DNA of 34,424 bases, taken from positions 1-34,424 of the forward strand of contig JAISIT010000034.1 in NCBI GenBank assembly GCA_031261915.1, in the 5' to 3' direction. Under the pieces are notes generated by a model. The model worked only from the letters and a program-made list of their open reading frames with translations. It had not been told where the DNA came from and did no database searches. The translations under genes and the position numbers were made by a program. Origin of the DNA: Candidatus Methanoflexus mossambicus (lineage in GTDB: Archaea > Methanobacteriota > Methanobacteria > Methanobacteriales > Methanobacteriaceae). Shown piece after piece: positions 8,531 through 17,660 of this stretch (positions are counted from its first letter, which is position 1; the number at the start of each line of letters is the position of its first letter).

Positions 8531-9370
8531 ATGATTAATTATTTAAACGCATTTTTTTGGGGAATAATTGGAAGCTCAGCACTAATTTTAGGTGCAGTTA
8601 TAGGTTATTATCTAAAAATTTCTGAAAAACTAATAGCTGCGTTAAGTGCATTAAGTGCAGGAATACTGAGTTCTGCTGTTTGTTTTGAATTATTATATGA
8701 ATCATATTCCTATGGTGGTTTTTATCCAGTGATTACTGGATTTTTTATCGGAGTTATCGCATTTACAACAATAGATTATAGTTTACATCATTTAAATAAA
8801 AGATATTTGAAAAATAAGAACAATTTAAACATTGCAAAATATTTAAAAAATGAAGAAAAAAGAAAGAAAAAAGAGAATATAAGCAATAAATTAAGTTCAT
8901 TTCTCCCACATAATTATAAAACATTTAATAAATATCAAATTCAAAGTTTAGTGACCATAGCTGGAGCATTATTAGATGGAATTCCAGAATCAATAGCTAT
9001 TGGTTTAGTTTTAATCATTGGTGGTCCAATAAGTATGGCTATGGTAATTGCAGTATTTATATCCAATAGCTTTGAGGGAATCACAAGTGCCACTAATATG
9101 AAGTTAGGTGGATGGAATAAAAAGTTTATTTTTGGTGTTTGGATATTTATAACAATAGCTACTGGACTTTCAGCAATGTTAGGATACACAATTTTCTCAC
9201 AAACAGACCATCACATTTTATCCTTTGCTTTAGCTATTGCCGCAGGAGCATTAATCTCAATGATTGCTGATGTTCTTCTTCCAGAAGCATACGAAAAAAC
9301 TCATGAATTTACAGGTTTTTTAATGGCTCTTGGGTTCTTATTATCATTTATATTATCTCATTTAAAATAA
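8531..9370 (+). CDS. ZIP-family metal transporter
   Basis: A 279-residue polytopic membrane protein with about eight hydrophobic segments and a charged loop (about 90-135, Lys/Asn-rich) between TM3 and TM4, as in ZIP proteins. The TM4 motif is G-A-L-L-D-G-I-P-E-S-I-A-I-G (146-158), with Asp149 where classical ZIPs have His. TM5 has S-N-S-F-E-G (178-183). The end has A-D-V-L-L-P-E-A-Y. By family it imports a divalent metal such as zinc across the cytoplasmic membrane, but the D-G-I-P-E-S subgroup is less characterised and its metal is unknown. The gene stands alone behind a 23-bp tandem repeat. The stop lies about 50 bases from the convergent gene. Confidence 0.8.
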   Translation: MINYLNAFFWGIIGSSALILGAVIGYYLKISEKLIAALSALSAGILSSAVCFELLYESYSYGGFYPVITGFFIGVIAFTTIDYSLHHLNKRYLKNKNNLNIAKYLKNEEKRKKKENISNKLSSFLPHNYKTFNKYQIQSLVTIAGALLDGIPESIAIGLVLIIGGPISMAMVIAVFISNSFEGITSATNMKLGGWNKKFIFGVWIFITIATGLSAMLGYTIFSQTDHHILSFALAIAAGALISMIADVLLPEAYEKTHEFTGFLMALGFLLSFILSHLK

Positions 9371-9422
9371 AAATTTAAATAATTAATTCATTTCCCATTA
9401 TTTTGAGATAATGATAAAAAAA

Positions 9423-10514
9423 TTATTTTAAATCATTAATAATTCCAAGTATATAATCTAAACTATTTTTATTTAAAGAAAAAATATCTAAATTCTTTAA
9501 TTCAATAGCTATTCCTTTTTCTTTTATCCTATTATAATTTGGACATTTAGTTATGAATGATTTTCCTTCAACAGTTTTTAATTTATTTTTTAATTGGAAA
9601 TAATCATTTTTATATTCTAAATTATCATTATAATCAAGAATAACATTAACTCCTCTATGATATCTATGGAAAACATTTTCTAAATTATTTTTAAGATACT
9701 TTGAAGATTTCACAGCACAATTAAAATTATCTTTAGCAAGATCTAATTCACTAGATATTCCTAATGCAATTAGATTTGTAACTTTAAAACTTTTATATAA
9801 AACATTTAAATTAATAATATTATTAATATCCTTTAAATTTTCAATATTAAAAGAAATAAATCCCCCATAACCAAAATTAACCATTTTAGGAGAACCAGTA
9901 GAAGCAACAATTATATCAGAATAACTTCCATTTGCTAATTTCCCACTACCATCCCCAATTGCACCAGAAGCATCTTCAACTAAAAAAACACCATGTTCAT
10001 GACAAATATTAGCTATTTCTTTAATATTTTGCTCAGCAGTGTATCCTGCAAAACTTGTTAAAAATAAAGAAGATTTTTTACCATTATTCTTAACTTTAAA
10101 ATCATTAGAACTTAATAAATTATTTAATTCATCTAAATCTATTAATCCTAAATTTGTTTTTACTGTAATAATTTCCTTATTTAAAAATTTAGCTATTTGT
10201 TTAAATCCATGCCAAGCCCCTTGATCGGGAATTAATATTAAACCATCAAAATAAGACATGGCGATTAAAATAGCTGAATTTCCACTATTAACTAAATGAA
10301 CAGTATCATGATAAGTAAATTTTTTAATTTTATCCTCAGCAACATTGAGAAAATCATTATTATCATCGTAATTATGGCTATTACCATAATTAGCATTAAT
10401 AACATTATTTAAATTAGAATTACTATCATTATTTAAATTAGAATTACTATCATTATAAAAATTTAAAATATTTTTTATCGTTTTATTAGACGTTTTTTTA
10501 TAAAAAAATTCCAT
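9423..10514 (-). CDS. PLP-dependent fold-type I enzyme, DegT/SelA-like
   Basis: The protein is 363 residues from the ATG at 10514. A TTG at 10556 would add 14 residues, but those bases form a perfect inverted repeat, so I prefer the ATG. Fold-type I landmarks are V-N-S-G-N-S-A-I-L-I-A (cofactor phosphate loop), F-L-V-E-D-A-S-G-A-I-G-D-G (Asp181) and A-S-T-G-S-P-K-M-V-N-F-G-Y-G-G, with K210 the probable Schiff-base lysine. D-Q-G-A-W-H-G may stack on the cofactor ring. Residues 20-53 are an Asn/Ser/Asp-rich insert encoded partly by a 24-bp tandem duplication (10407-10454). It is distantly like the MJ0158-type gene at 2516-3841. The substrate is unknown. No neighbour suggests a pathway. Confidence 0.72.
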   Translation of the reverse strand: MEFFYKKTSNKTIKNILNFYNDSNSNLNNDSNSNLNNVINANYGNSHNYDDNNDFLNVAEDKIKKFTYHDTVHLVNSGNSAILIAMSYFDGLILIPDQGAWHGFKQIAKFLNKEIITVKTNLGLIDLDELNNLLSSNDFKVKNNGKKSSLFLTSFAGYTAEQNIKEIANICHEHGVFLVEDASGAIGDGSGKLANGSYSDIIVASTGSPKMVNFGYGGFISFNIENLKDINNIINLNVLYKSFKVTNLIALGISSELDLAKDNFNCAVKSSKYLKNNLENVFHRYHRGVNVILDYNDNLEYKNDYFQLKNKLKTVEGKSFITKCPNYNRIKEKGIAIELKNLDIFSLNKNSLDYILGIINDLK

Positions 10515-10530
10515 ACTATCATTATTAAAA

Positions 10531-10551
10531 CAAACTTTTAGAAAAAGTTTG
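10531..10551. promoter_or_regulatory. 9+3+9 inverted repeat upstream of the PLP gene
   Basis: CAAACTTTT (10531-10539) and AAAAGTTTG (10543-10551) are perfect inverted arms around AGA. The element ends 17 bases before the chosen ATG. It could be an operator or a 5'-leader hairpin. Confidence 0.4.
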
Positions 10552-10590
10552 ATCAAAAATTAAACTCAAAATATATTTATTAAAATCAAT

Positions 10591-10650
10591 ACTATTAAAA
10601 TTAAAATTATTAAAATTAAAATTATTAAAATTAAAATTATTAAAATTAAA
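10591..10650. repeat. 15-bp tandem repeat, four copies
   Basis: Units of the form AYTATTAAAATTAAA start at 10591, 10606, 10621 and 10636. They lie between the PLP gene and nreA. Confidence 0.85.
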
Positions 10651-10728
10651 ATTAAAAATAAAATTATTATTAATATCTAAATTAAAAATAAAGCTAAAAA
10701 TATTATTAAAATTAAGAGTATTAAAACT

Positions 10729-10776
10729 AAAATTTTTTAAAAATAAAATAATAAAATTTTTTAAAAATAAAATAAT
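10729..10776. repeat. 24-bp tandem duplication
   Basis: Two identical 24-bp units, beginning AAAATTTTTTAAAAATAAAA, run from 10729 to 10752 and from 10753 to 10776, just after the nreA stop. Confidence 0.85.
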
Positions 10777-10798
10777 AAAACTAAACAAAAACAGTGGA

Positions 10799-11986
10799 TT
10801 AGTTTTGATATTTAGCTGGCTTTTTAAAGAAAGAATCTAAAGTTGTCTGTTTGTATTGAAGTAAATCTTTTAATAAGTCGCTGGTATTAACATATTTATT
10901 CATCTTGATTTTTAATTTAGTTGAAAGGTAATTTAAAGAGTCTTTAAGAGTTTCAAATTCTTTAAATGGTTGTTCCATTGCAAATTTAACATTTTCCCTG
11001 ACATTAAAAACTCCTAAAGGAACATAACCTTCATAAGCTTCTCTTAAAACAATTACTCCTGCTTGTAATTGATTTTTAAGAAGATAATCTAAAACAGACA
11101 TTTTACAAGTATAATAACATCCACCAACTGAAGAATACTCTTTTTTGTCATGATTTCGTTCATAATCCGAAAAAATCATCTCTTCCTTACCTAAAACACG
11201 TATAAATGCTTCCATCCATTCGTATTGCCACTGTGTAGGGAGTAAAATAATTCCATAGTAATTTTTTAAGCTACTGAATTCATAAACTCTAAAAGTATCT
11301 AAAAGACTAAAGTGACGAACTTCTTTAAGTAGATTATTAGCTATTGTTGAATCACAAGCTGTAATTGACCACCTTGTAGGAACAAGCTTCCTATTTTTCT
11401 TGATTCCAAATGATCCCACAGAAAATGCTTTTTGCATAGATGAAAAAGGAATATCCTTTTGATAAAGATTCATTACAGCATCAGTTGCAGTTAAATCAGT
11501 ATCATAATATGATTTTTCCAATTGTTTATCCCAACGAACATTATCTATCTCAAATTTTTCAATAACAGCACTTGGCCCATGAGGAGTGCTATCTTCAGAT
11601 AACATTTGTCCTCTTGGAGTTTTACCAAAATGAGCTTCACTATCAATAGATTTTGATGCTAAAGATATTTCTTGAAGTTTTTCAACAAAAGGGTTTTCTA
11701 AATCATTAATAGCTATTAATTGTTTTCCACGAACAAGATTCAAGCGATAATCGATGATTTCTTCTTGAGTTTTGTTTTCATTAATCCATTTTTCAGGAGC
11801 ATCCATAATAGCTGTATCCCCATGCTCTTGTGCCATCATAGGTCCAGCATAAACCTTAGGATAGCTCCAACTACCTATAAAAACAGAAGGGGGAGTGCTT
11901 CCATCTAAATCTTTTCCAACTTTAACAGATTTCATTTTAATTTTATCTGTAAGTTTTTTTAAGTAAGCATTTTTTGAATTAATCAT
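10799..11986 (-). CDS. nreA: Archaeal DNA repair protein NreA family
   Basis: 395 residues from the ATG at 11986. An upstream TTG at 12025 would add a hydrophobic tail that looks like translated intergenic DNA, so I exclude it. Family segments include [60 protein letters not shown] and the C-terminal [13 protein letters not shown]. The last residues contain Q-T-T-L-D-S-F-F (380-387), a textbook PCNA-interacting (PIP) motif. NreA in haloarchaea is linked to repair of DNA damage through PCNA binding. It is probably a soluble, chromosome-associated protein. It is flanked by repeat-rich gaps and likely monocistronic. Confidence 0.88.
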   Translation of the reverse strand: MINSKNAYLKKLTDKIKMKSVKVGKDLDGSTPPSVFIGSWSYPKVYAGPMMAQEHGDTAIMDAPEKWINENKTQEEIIDYRLNLVRGKQLIAINDLENPFVEKLQEISLASKSIDSEAHFGKTPRGQMLSEDSTPHGPSAVIEKFEIDNVRWDKQLEKSYYDTDLTATDAVMNLYQKDIPFSSMQKAFSVGSFGIKKNRKLVPTRWSITACDSTIANNLLKEVRHFSLLDTFRVYEFSSLKNYYGIILLPTQWQYEWMEAFIRVLGKEEMIFSDYERNHDKKEYSSVGGCYYTCKMSVLDYLLKNQLQAGVIVLREAYEGYVPLGVFNVRENVKFAMEQPFKEFETLKDSLNYLSTKLKIKMNKYVNTSDLLKDLLQYKQTTLDSFFKKPAKYQN

Positions 11987-12095
11987 GTTTTTAAAAATTA
12001 AATAAAATAAAAATAATATACTCAATAATATAATAGATATATAGACAATATAAACATAATTATTTAAACAAATGAAATAGATTAAATTAAAGAAT

Positions 12096-13025
12096 TTAAA
12101 TTAAAGAATTTAAATTAAACCAATTAATTAAACCATAAGTAAATAAAGCTACACCATCAGCACCACTATCCAAAGCACCTTGGCAAATAGTCCTTAATTC
12201 TTTTTTAGGTAAAGGCGTGACATTATTATCACTTTCATAACTTTGAATACCAATACAAACATTAGCAAATCCAGATTTCTCTTTAAAATAATGAGTAGTT
12301 TCATTTAACCAGTTTGCTCCTTTTTCATAATTTCCCATATAAATCATTGGAACAATAACATCCACATAAGCCGAAAGCGCAGAAATATCTTGACCATAAT
12401 AATATTTATCCTCCTTTTCAGGCATTACAGCTATTGAAAGAGTTAAATGTTTATTATTTGAATTCAAGTTGTTACTTACCATTTCAACGAATTTAGTAAT
12501 AGCTTGAGATGGTGTTGGTTTCGATGCAGATTGATATTTGTATGCATTGCCTGGATAGCGAACATAATCTAAATGAATACCAGAAACTCCTTCAATATTG
12601 GCATATTTATTAATTTCAGCTATTTTTTTATTAAAATAATCATAATTATGATCTTTTGTATTATTATCAATAGGGTTAATCCATTTTCCATTATAAAAAC
12701 ATTTAACCCAAATATGGACTTTAATACCTTTATTATTTGCATTATTTATCCAATTGCTGACTTTTTTCTCACCATATAAATCAACAGCATTAGAATTAAG
12801 AAAAATATTTTCAACACCATTATATGAAAGTTCATCTAAATCAACATTATTCATTAATTTACCATTAATCCAAACTGCATTTCGAATATTATCTTTAGAA
12901 AATACAGTTGCAACTAATGTTATTGAAATAAGAACAATTAATATAATTATAAATGCAATTAAAAATTTTTTATTGCCAAATAATCTTTTTAACTTAGAAA
13001 ACATGTCTTTATCCGAACCAATCAT
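12096..13025 (-). CDS. Membrane-anchored glycoside hydrolase-like (GHL/DUF4015-type) protein
   Basis: A 309-residue protein with a basic N-terminus ([10 protein letters not shown]) and one transmembrane segment (about 21-42), so the rest is probably outside the cell. The domain reads as a TIM-barrel glycosidase-like fold: A-V-W-I-N-G (50-55), K-V-H-I-W-V-K, then [14 protein letters not shown] (146-159), typical of COG1649/DUF4015-type putative glycosyl hydrolases, with D153 a candidate acid. V-D-V-I-V-P-M-I-Y and [12 protein letters not shown] are further barrel strands. The substrate could be a cell-surface polymer such as pseudomurein or glycan, which is inference. An alternative ATG at 13004 is possible; neither has a good ribosome site. 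The Cys-rich protein gene lies 31 bases upstream on the same strand. Confidence 0.75.
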   Translation of the reverse strand: MIGSDKDMFSKLKRLFGNKKFLIAFIIILIVLISITLVATVFSKDNIRNAVWINGKLMNNVDLDELSYNGVENIFLNSNAVDLYGEKKVSNWINNANNKGIKVHIWVKCFYNGKWINPIDNNTKDHNYDYFNKKIAEINKYANIEGVSGIHLDYVRYPGNAYKYQSASKPTPSQAITKFVEMVSNNLNSNNKHLTLSIAVMPEKEDKYYYGQDISALSAYVDVIVPMIYMGNYEKGANWLNETTHYFKEKSGFANVCIGIQSYESDNNVTPLPKKELRTICQGALDSGADGVALFTYGLINWFNLNSLI

Positions 13026-13056
13026 TTTATCTTAAAATATAAATTGAATTATGTAA

Positions 13057-13554
13057 TTAATCTTCAAGATATTCTATATGAATACTTTTAACTCTTTTAT
13101 CCTTTTCATCATCAACTAAAATAAGGTTTCTACCATTTTTAAGCATGATTATTCCTGGTTCTTTTCCATGACCACAGCACACATAATCTGCACCTTCCAC
13201 ATACCCAATACATGAATCATATCCTTCAGAACTTGGCATTTGCCCACAACGAACACACGGCCGCTTGTCATCAGCTATTTCCATTGTATCTAAGTATACA
13301 TCATCACTAACAGGCCAATTTATTATTACTTCATGACCTCTTTGGAATTTTAAACCATTTTTATCATAATTAAACTCATTATCATTACAAATATCCTGAT
13401 TATTATTATTAGAATTATTAGTATTATTATTAGTATTATTATTAGCATTATTATTACTATTATTAGTATTAGTATTATTATTACTATTATTAATATTAGT
13501 ATTATTATTACTATTATTAGTATTATTATTAGTATTATTATCCCTATTAATCAT
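13057..13554 (-). CDS. Asn-repeat protein with C-terminal Cys-rich domain, unknown function
   Basis: 165 residues from the ATG at 13554. The open frame extends to 13680 from a TTG, but that part is T-rich and encodes only Leu/Ile/Phe, so I take it as leader DNA. Residues about 4-52 are almost pure Asn with Thr/Ser, encoded by AAT/AAC triplet repeats. Residues 53-165 form a compact domain with R-P-C-V-R-C-G-Q-M-P, D-S-C-I-G-Y and V-C-C-G-H-G (C100, C103, C115, C126, C127, H129), a plausible zinc site. I have the impression of similar small Cys-rich domains in bacteria and archaea, but cannot name a function. It ends 31 bases before the glycosidase-like gene and is probably co-transcribed with it. 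Confidence 0.65.
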   Translation of the reverse strand: MINRDNNTNNNTNNSNNNTNINNSNNNTNTNNSNNNANNNTNNNTNNSNNNNQDICNDNEFNYDKNGLKFQRGHEVIINWPVSDDVYLDTMEIADDKRPCVRCGQMPSSEGYDSCIGYVEGADYVCCGHGKEPGIIMLKNGRNLILVDDEKDKRVKSIHIEYLED

Positions 13555-13813
13555 AATATCTAAGATAAAATATAAAATTAAAATTAAAATTAAAATTAAA
13601 ACTATGAAAATAAACAGAATATAAAATAATAAACTAAAAGAAAAGAAAATAAAAAGCAAAAAAATAAGGGAAATAAACAACTAAAAAAATATTAAAAATA
13701 TACTAATATATGAAAAAAGATATGATTAGATGAGTATATGAATATATTCTATGAAAATAAGATACTCATATAAAAAAATAAGTATTGAAAAAATGAAAAA
13801 GCAAATAAAAAAG

Positions 13814-14653
13814 CTATTTATCAACAATAGCTTTAATTAAATCATTAGCACGAATAATTCCAATTAATTCGCCTTCAACACCAGTAACAGGAATCTGTTC
13901 AATATTATCTTCTTTCATCCTTCGTGCACAATCAGAAACAGAAGTTTTAGCATTTGCAGTAGTGAGATTTCTTGTAGCAACATCTTTAACTAACTTATTA
14001 AAAAATTTAAGATGATTTTTCTCAACATACAATACAGATGTGCTATCCCATGACCATTTATCTCCTTCTGTTCCACTAGTGGAACTATGAACATTTACTT
14101 CTGAAATTACTTCACTTTCTTTAATAAAATCAGTTTCAGTAATTATTCCACTTAAAAGTCCATTGTTATCCAAAGAAACAATACATTTTAAATTAAAAAA
14201 CTTCATAATTTCAAATGCAACATTTAATGGGGTTTCTTCCCATGTTGTAGGAATTGTTCGAATCATATAATCTTCAACAGGATCTTTAATATCCATTTCA
14301 GAAATTGCAAAGGAAACAAAGTCTGCTGCAGTTACGATACCAACTAATTCATCATTTTCTAAAACAGGAACTCTTCTAACATTTCCATTTAACATTTTAG
14401 ATGCAGCAACTTTAATATCTTCATCTAATGTTGTTGTAATTAAATTTCTTGACATTAACATAGCTAACTGTTCTTCATCAGGATTTTGAATTAAATCCGA
14501 TCGAGTAACAACACCAACTAAATTTTTTGTTCCCTCTTTGACAACTGGTAATCCAGAAACATTATCTTTTATCATTAAATCTAATGCTTTTTCACGATTT
14601 CCTGGAACTGAAACAAAAACAAGTTTTTCAGTCATTATATCTTGTATTATCAC
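13814..14653 (-). CDS. Protein with four CBS domains
   Basis: 279 residues starting at GTG (14653), with GGTGA seven bases upstream. Four CBS domains make up nearly the whole protein. Each begins with a D-I-M-T-E / L-M-S-R / Y-M-I-R / D-V-A-T-R-type helix and ends with G-V-V-T-R-S-D, G-I-V-T-A-A-D, G-I-I-T-E-T-D or G-I-I-R-A-N-D. CBS pairs usually bind adenine nucleotides (AMP, ATP, SAM) and act as energy sensors. No catalytic or membrane domain is attached, so this is probably a soluble regulator. A loop between CBS3 and CBS4 is Ser/Trp-rich ([14 protein letters not shown]). It is last in a same-strand run with a universal stress protein and two more four-CBS genes. Its target is unknown. 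Confidence 0.85.
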   Translation of the reverse strand: MIIQDIMTEKLVFVSVPGNREKALDLMIKDNVSGLPVVKEGTKNLVGVVTRSDLIQNPDEEQLAMLMSRNLITTTLDEDIKVAASKMLNGNVRRVPVLENDELVGIVTAADFVSFAISEMDIKDPVEDYMIRTIPTTWEETPLNVAFEIMKFFNLKCIVSLDNNGLLSGIITETDFIKESEVISEVNVHSSTSGTEGDKWSWDSTSVLYVEKNHLKFFNKLVKDVATRNLTTANAKTSVSDCARRMKEDNIEQIPVTGVEGELIGIIRANDLIKAIVDK

Positions 14654-14954
14654 GATTTCACCATATTAAACAATATAATTCTAATAAAATAATTAATATT
14701 AATTTTCCCACACCATATTCCTACACATCACACCATATTCTACACAGATTACATATATAGCTATAAATACATTAAAATACTAATGATTTTTTATTATTAT
14801 TAATGATTAAAAGTATGTTAAATGATTATATGTAAACATTATAAATAATATTTAAATAATATTTATTAAAACATTTATAAATAATATCTATAAAACATTT
14901 ATAAATAATTAAATCATATCTACCCTAATAAATCCATATATTTAAATCTATTAA
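14654..14954. other. Intergenic region with imperfect direct repeats
   Basis: No gene is seen. Two near-copies of CACACCATATTC-TACACA lie at 14709-14746, and aaaacatttataaataat-type repeats lie at 14868-14910. The region separates the stress protein gene from the third CBS gene. Confidence 0.5.
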
Positions 14955-15383
14955 TTAATGAACAACTAAAACAGAACATGCCGCAGATTTTACAACTTTT
15001 TCAGCTACACTTCCAATTATAAAACGAGACAAACCAGTTTTTCCAGAACTACCAATAATAGCCAAATCAATATTTTCTTGAACAATCCTATCTAAAATTG
15101 TAGCTGCTGGAGATCCTTCATCTACTATTTTTTTTATTTCAATCTCATTGTTTGGATTAATCTCATTTTCGAAGTCATCTAAAACCTTTTCAGCATTTTT
15201 CCATAATATATTTTTCATTCTATCAATCGCATTAGTATCAGTAATACCTACAGAAAAACTTGTCTCAACTACCGTTAAAACAATTAATTCAGCATCACTT
15301 GCTTTAGCTAAAAATTTAGCATGTTTAGCCGCTTCTTTTGAATAATTAGATCCATCAGTAGCAAATAATATTTTTTTATACAT
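14955..15383 (-). CDS. Universal stress protein (UspA family)
   Basis: 142 residues, the normal single-domain Usp length. The start K-K-I-L-F-A-T-D-G-S-N-Y-S is the first beta strand and ATP loop. The C-terminal G-S-S-G-K-T-G-L-S-R-F-I-I-G-S-V-A-E-K-V-V (from 111) is the G-x2-G-x9-G-S nucleotide-binding motif, so an ATP-binding Usp is likely. The last strand, C-S-V-L-V-V, is also typical. It is cytosolic, usually a dimer. The ATG at 15383 follows GGTAGG. It sits between CBS genes, and Usp and CBS proteins both sense adenylates, so a shared energy or stress response is a reasonable inference. Confidence 0.9.
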   Translation of the reverse strand: MYKKILFATDGSNYSKEAAKHAKFLAKASDAELIVLTVVETSFSVGITDTNAIDRMKNILWKNAEKVLDDFENEINPNNEIEIKKIVDEGSPAATILDRIVQENIDLAIIGSSGKTGLSRFIIGSVAEKVVKSAACSVLVVH

Positions 15384-15451
15384 CCTACCATTTCCTTTAT
15401 CAAAAATAAAAAAATAAAAATAAAAAAAATAAAAATAAAATTAAATAAACT

Positions 15452-16276
15452 TTATTCTTCTTCTAATTTAACTATTAACGCCAGTAAATCAGATTTAGTG
15501 ATAATTCCAACAATGTTATCCTCATTATCAATAACTGGATAGCCATTAAACCCTGTTTCTAACATTTTTGTAGCAACAGTAGCTATTGAATCATCCACAC
15601 TTATCTTTTTAACATTACTTGTCATTGCATCAGCAACTGTTAAATTTTTTATTTGAGTTTTCATATGTTTATCTGAAACAGTTTTTCTAAAATTAACAAA
15701 TGCCATAGCAACATCTTTTGAAGTTAAAATGCCTAAAAGTTTATTATCATCGCTAACTAAAAGCCGTCCAATATGAGAATCTAAAATTACTCTTCTTGCA
15801 TGGACTAAACGGTCTTCTGGAGAAACATATACTAATTCTGTAGTCATTAAATCTTTCACATGGTAATTTTCATAAGCTCTTCCTTTACACATATCAATGA
15901 AATCAGATTTAGAAACTAAACCTTTTAAAACACCATTTGCAAAAATAGGAACTCCACCAATATTATTTTCAAGTAAGATTTTAGCTACATCACTGACATT
16001 AGCATCCTCTTCAACAGCTATTACATCTTTAGCCATTAATGTAGACATGTGAAAATGAGAAGGTGCCATATTACCATATTTAGAAGATCCTAATTTAATA
16101 GCAATATCTTTTTCTGTAGCTATTCCAACCAATTCTTTTTTATGTTCCTCTTTATTGGTAGAAACTACAGGTAAACGTGAAACTTTATTTTTTTTCATCA
16201 TAGTTAAAGCATCACAGATGTTTTGATTTTTATCTATCATAATTAAGTTATTTGACATTATATTTTTAACTTGCAT
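15452..16276 (-). CDS. Protein with four CBS domains
   Basis: 274 residues, ATG at 16276 with AGGTGA seven bases upstream. It is made of four CBS repeats: V-K-N-I-M-S-N...V-G-I-A-T-E-K-D; L-M-A-K-D-V...G-L-V-S-K-S-D; V-K-D-L-M-T-T...G-I-L-T-S-K-D; and V-A-D-A-M-T-S...G-I-I-T-K-S-D. There is no other domain. The likely role is a soluble nucleotide-sensing regulator. It is 125 bases downstream of another four-CBS gene and 68 bases upstream of the Usp gene, on one strand, so a joint transcript is plausible. Compared with the 13814-14653 protein it differs in sequence throughout, so these look like old paralogues rather than a recent duplication. Confidence 0.87.
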   Translation of the reverse strand: MQVKNIMSNNLIMIDKNQNICDALTMMKKNKVSRLPVVSTNKEEHKKELVGIATEKDIAIKLGSSKYGNMAPSHFHMSTLMAKDVIAVEEDANVSDVAKILLENNIGGVPIFANGVLKGLVSKSDFIDMCKGRAYENYHVKDLMTTELVYVSPEDRLVHARRVILDSHIGRLLVSDDNKLLGILTSKDVAMAFVNFRKTVSDKHMKTQIKNLTVADAMTSNVKKISVDDSIATVATKMLETGFNGYPVIDNEDNIVGIITKSDLLALIVKLEEE

Positions 16277-16401
16277 TATTTCACCTATTAAACAATATTG
16301 ATTAATTTATGAATTAATTTAAGAATTAAAATATGAATTAAAATATGAATTAAATTATTAATTGAATAGTTGTGAATCAATATTAATTAACAAATAAATG
16401 T

Positions 16402-17343
16402 TTAATTAATATCAATTGTTTTTAAAACATCTCTTTCAGTTATGATTCCTTGGATTTTTCCATCTTTAACTACAGGAACACCTCCAGTATTTTTTTCAGC
16501 TAATAGCTCACATAAATCACCGATTCTTGTAAGTGGTTCAACTGTCACAACATCTTTTTTCATAACCTCAGAAACTTTAGCATTTAAAATATCCATTCCA
16601 CTATTTGATTTAATATTCTTAATTAACTCTTTTTCTCCAAAGTATTTTAAAATATCATTTGCAGTGAGAATTCCTACTAAAGTTTCATCTTTTGCATGTG
16701 GAAGATCTTCTTTACCTAAAATTGGTATTCTTCTAAGTTTATTTCTAAACATTATTTTAGTAGCTCCTTCAATAGGAGTTCCAGGAGTTGTTGTAATTAC
16801 ATCTTCGACCATATAGTCTTTTACAAGTTCTTCAGTCATAACACCATTTAAAGATAATGCAATATCTCTTTCAGTTATAATTCCAACGATTTTATCATTT
16901 TCATCCACAATTGGTAATGCTCCAACATCTTTTTCAATCATAATTTTTATTGCTGAAGCTATTGTGTCTTTAGTAGAGATTGTGAAAACATTTTTAGTCA
17001 TAATAGCTTTAATATGTTCATTTATTGCAGCTAAAAAGTTATCTTGATGTTTTTTCTCCATTAAATTAAATTTATCTCCACCTCCTAAAAAATTTAAGAT
17101 ATCCATACTGGTAACTATCCCTAAAATCCTACCAGAACCAGGATCAGTTACAGGAAGTCTTCTAAATTTATGTTTTGCCATTATTTCAGAAGTTCCTTTA
17201 ATTGTAGTGCTTGGGGATATGGTTATAACTTCTTTAGTGGCTAAAGTCATAATTTCTCCTTCATGTATAGACTCTCTAGTTTCATGCTCTAAGGATCCAC
17301 GACCCATAGATTTTTTTAAGTTTATGGAACTTTTATCTTTCAT
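16402..17343 (-). CDS. Protein with four CBS domains and an N-terminal extension
   Basis: 313 residues, ATG at 17343 with GAGGTG upstream. The first 30 or so residues are a charged, probably flexible extension. Four CBS domains follow: M-T-L-A-T-K-E-V...G-I-V-T-S-M-D; I-M-T-K-N-V...G-I-I-T-E-R-D; Y-M-V-E-D-V...G-I-L-T-A-N-D; and V-M-K-K-D-V...G-I-I-T-E-R-D. Linkers contain L-G-G-G-D and F-G-E-K-E-L. It is the first gene of the CBS/Usp run. By homology it binds adenine nucleotides; the partner enzyme is unknown. Annotations often call such genes IMP-dehydrogenase-related, but no catalytic barrel is present. Confidence 0.87.
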   Translation of the reverse strand: MKDKSSINLKKSMGRGSLEHETRESIHEGEIMTLATKEVITISPSTTIKGTSEIMAKHKFRRLPVTDPGSGRILGIVTSMDILNFLGGGDKFNLMEKKHQDNFLAAINEHIKAIMTKNVFTISTKDTIASAIKIMIEKDVGALPIVDENDKIVGIITERDIALSLNGVMTEELVKDYMVEDVITTTPGTPIEGATKIMFRNKLRRIPILGKEDLPHAKDETLVGILTANDILKYFGEKELIKNIKSNSGMDILNAKVSEVMKKDVVTVEPLTRIGDLCELLAEKNTGGVPVVKDGKIQGIITERDVLKTIDIN

Positions 17344-17660
17344 ATAAACACCTCAATTAATTGAAATTTTAGCTATTTAATTAGTCATATATTATTTAAT
17401 TTAATAAAGACTTAAATTAACTATTTAAAAATAAACAAGCATAAATAAACAAGCAAGTTCATTATATAAATAGATAAACTTGAATTTAATGAATTTATAA
17501 TTTATATTCATTATTTTAATATTATTAATTTTAATATTACAAATTTTAATATTACAAATTTATAGTATATTATTAACTTTATCCTTTTTAATATTACAAA
17601 TTTTTTGGAAATTTAAAATTGAAAATTTATAAATAAAAAAATATTCAATAAAATAAATAG
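17344..17660. other. Intergenic region with TTTTAATATTACAAA repeats
   Basis: No gene is visible. Three to four copies of a TTTTAATATTACAAA-like unit lie at about 17515-17601. The CBS-run promoter should lie at the left end. Confidence 0.5.

Noticed and set aside
10525..10788. Minus-strand frame of about 87 codons between the PLP gene and nreA
   Set aside because: It is made of Phe/Asn/Ile repeats from the 15-bp and 24-bp arrays and overlaps the inverted repeat; not a real gene.
13555..13680. Hydrophobic N-terminal extension of the Asn-repeat protein from a TTG
   Set aside because: Only Leu/Ile/Phe/Ser codons from T-rich DNA, no ribosome site. It looks like translated leader, though a true membrane anchor cannot be fully excluded.
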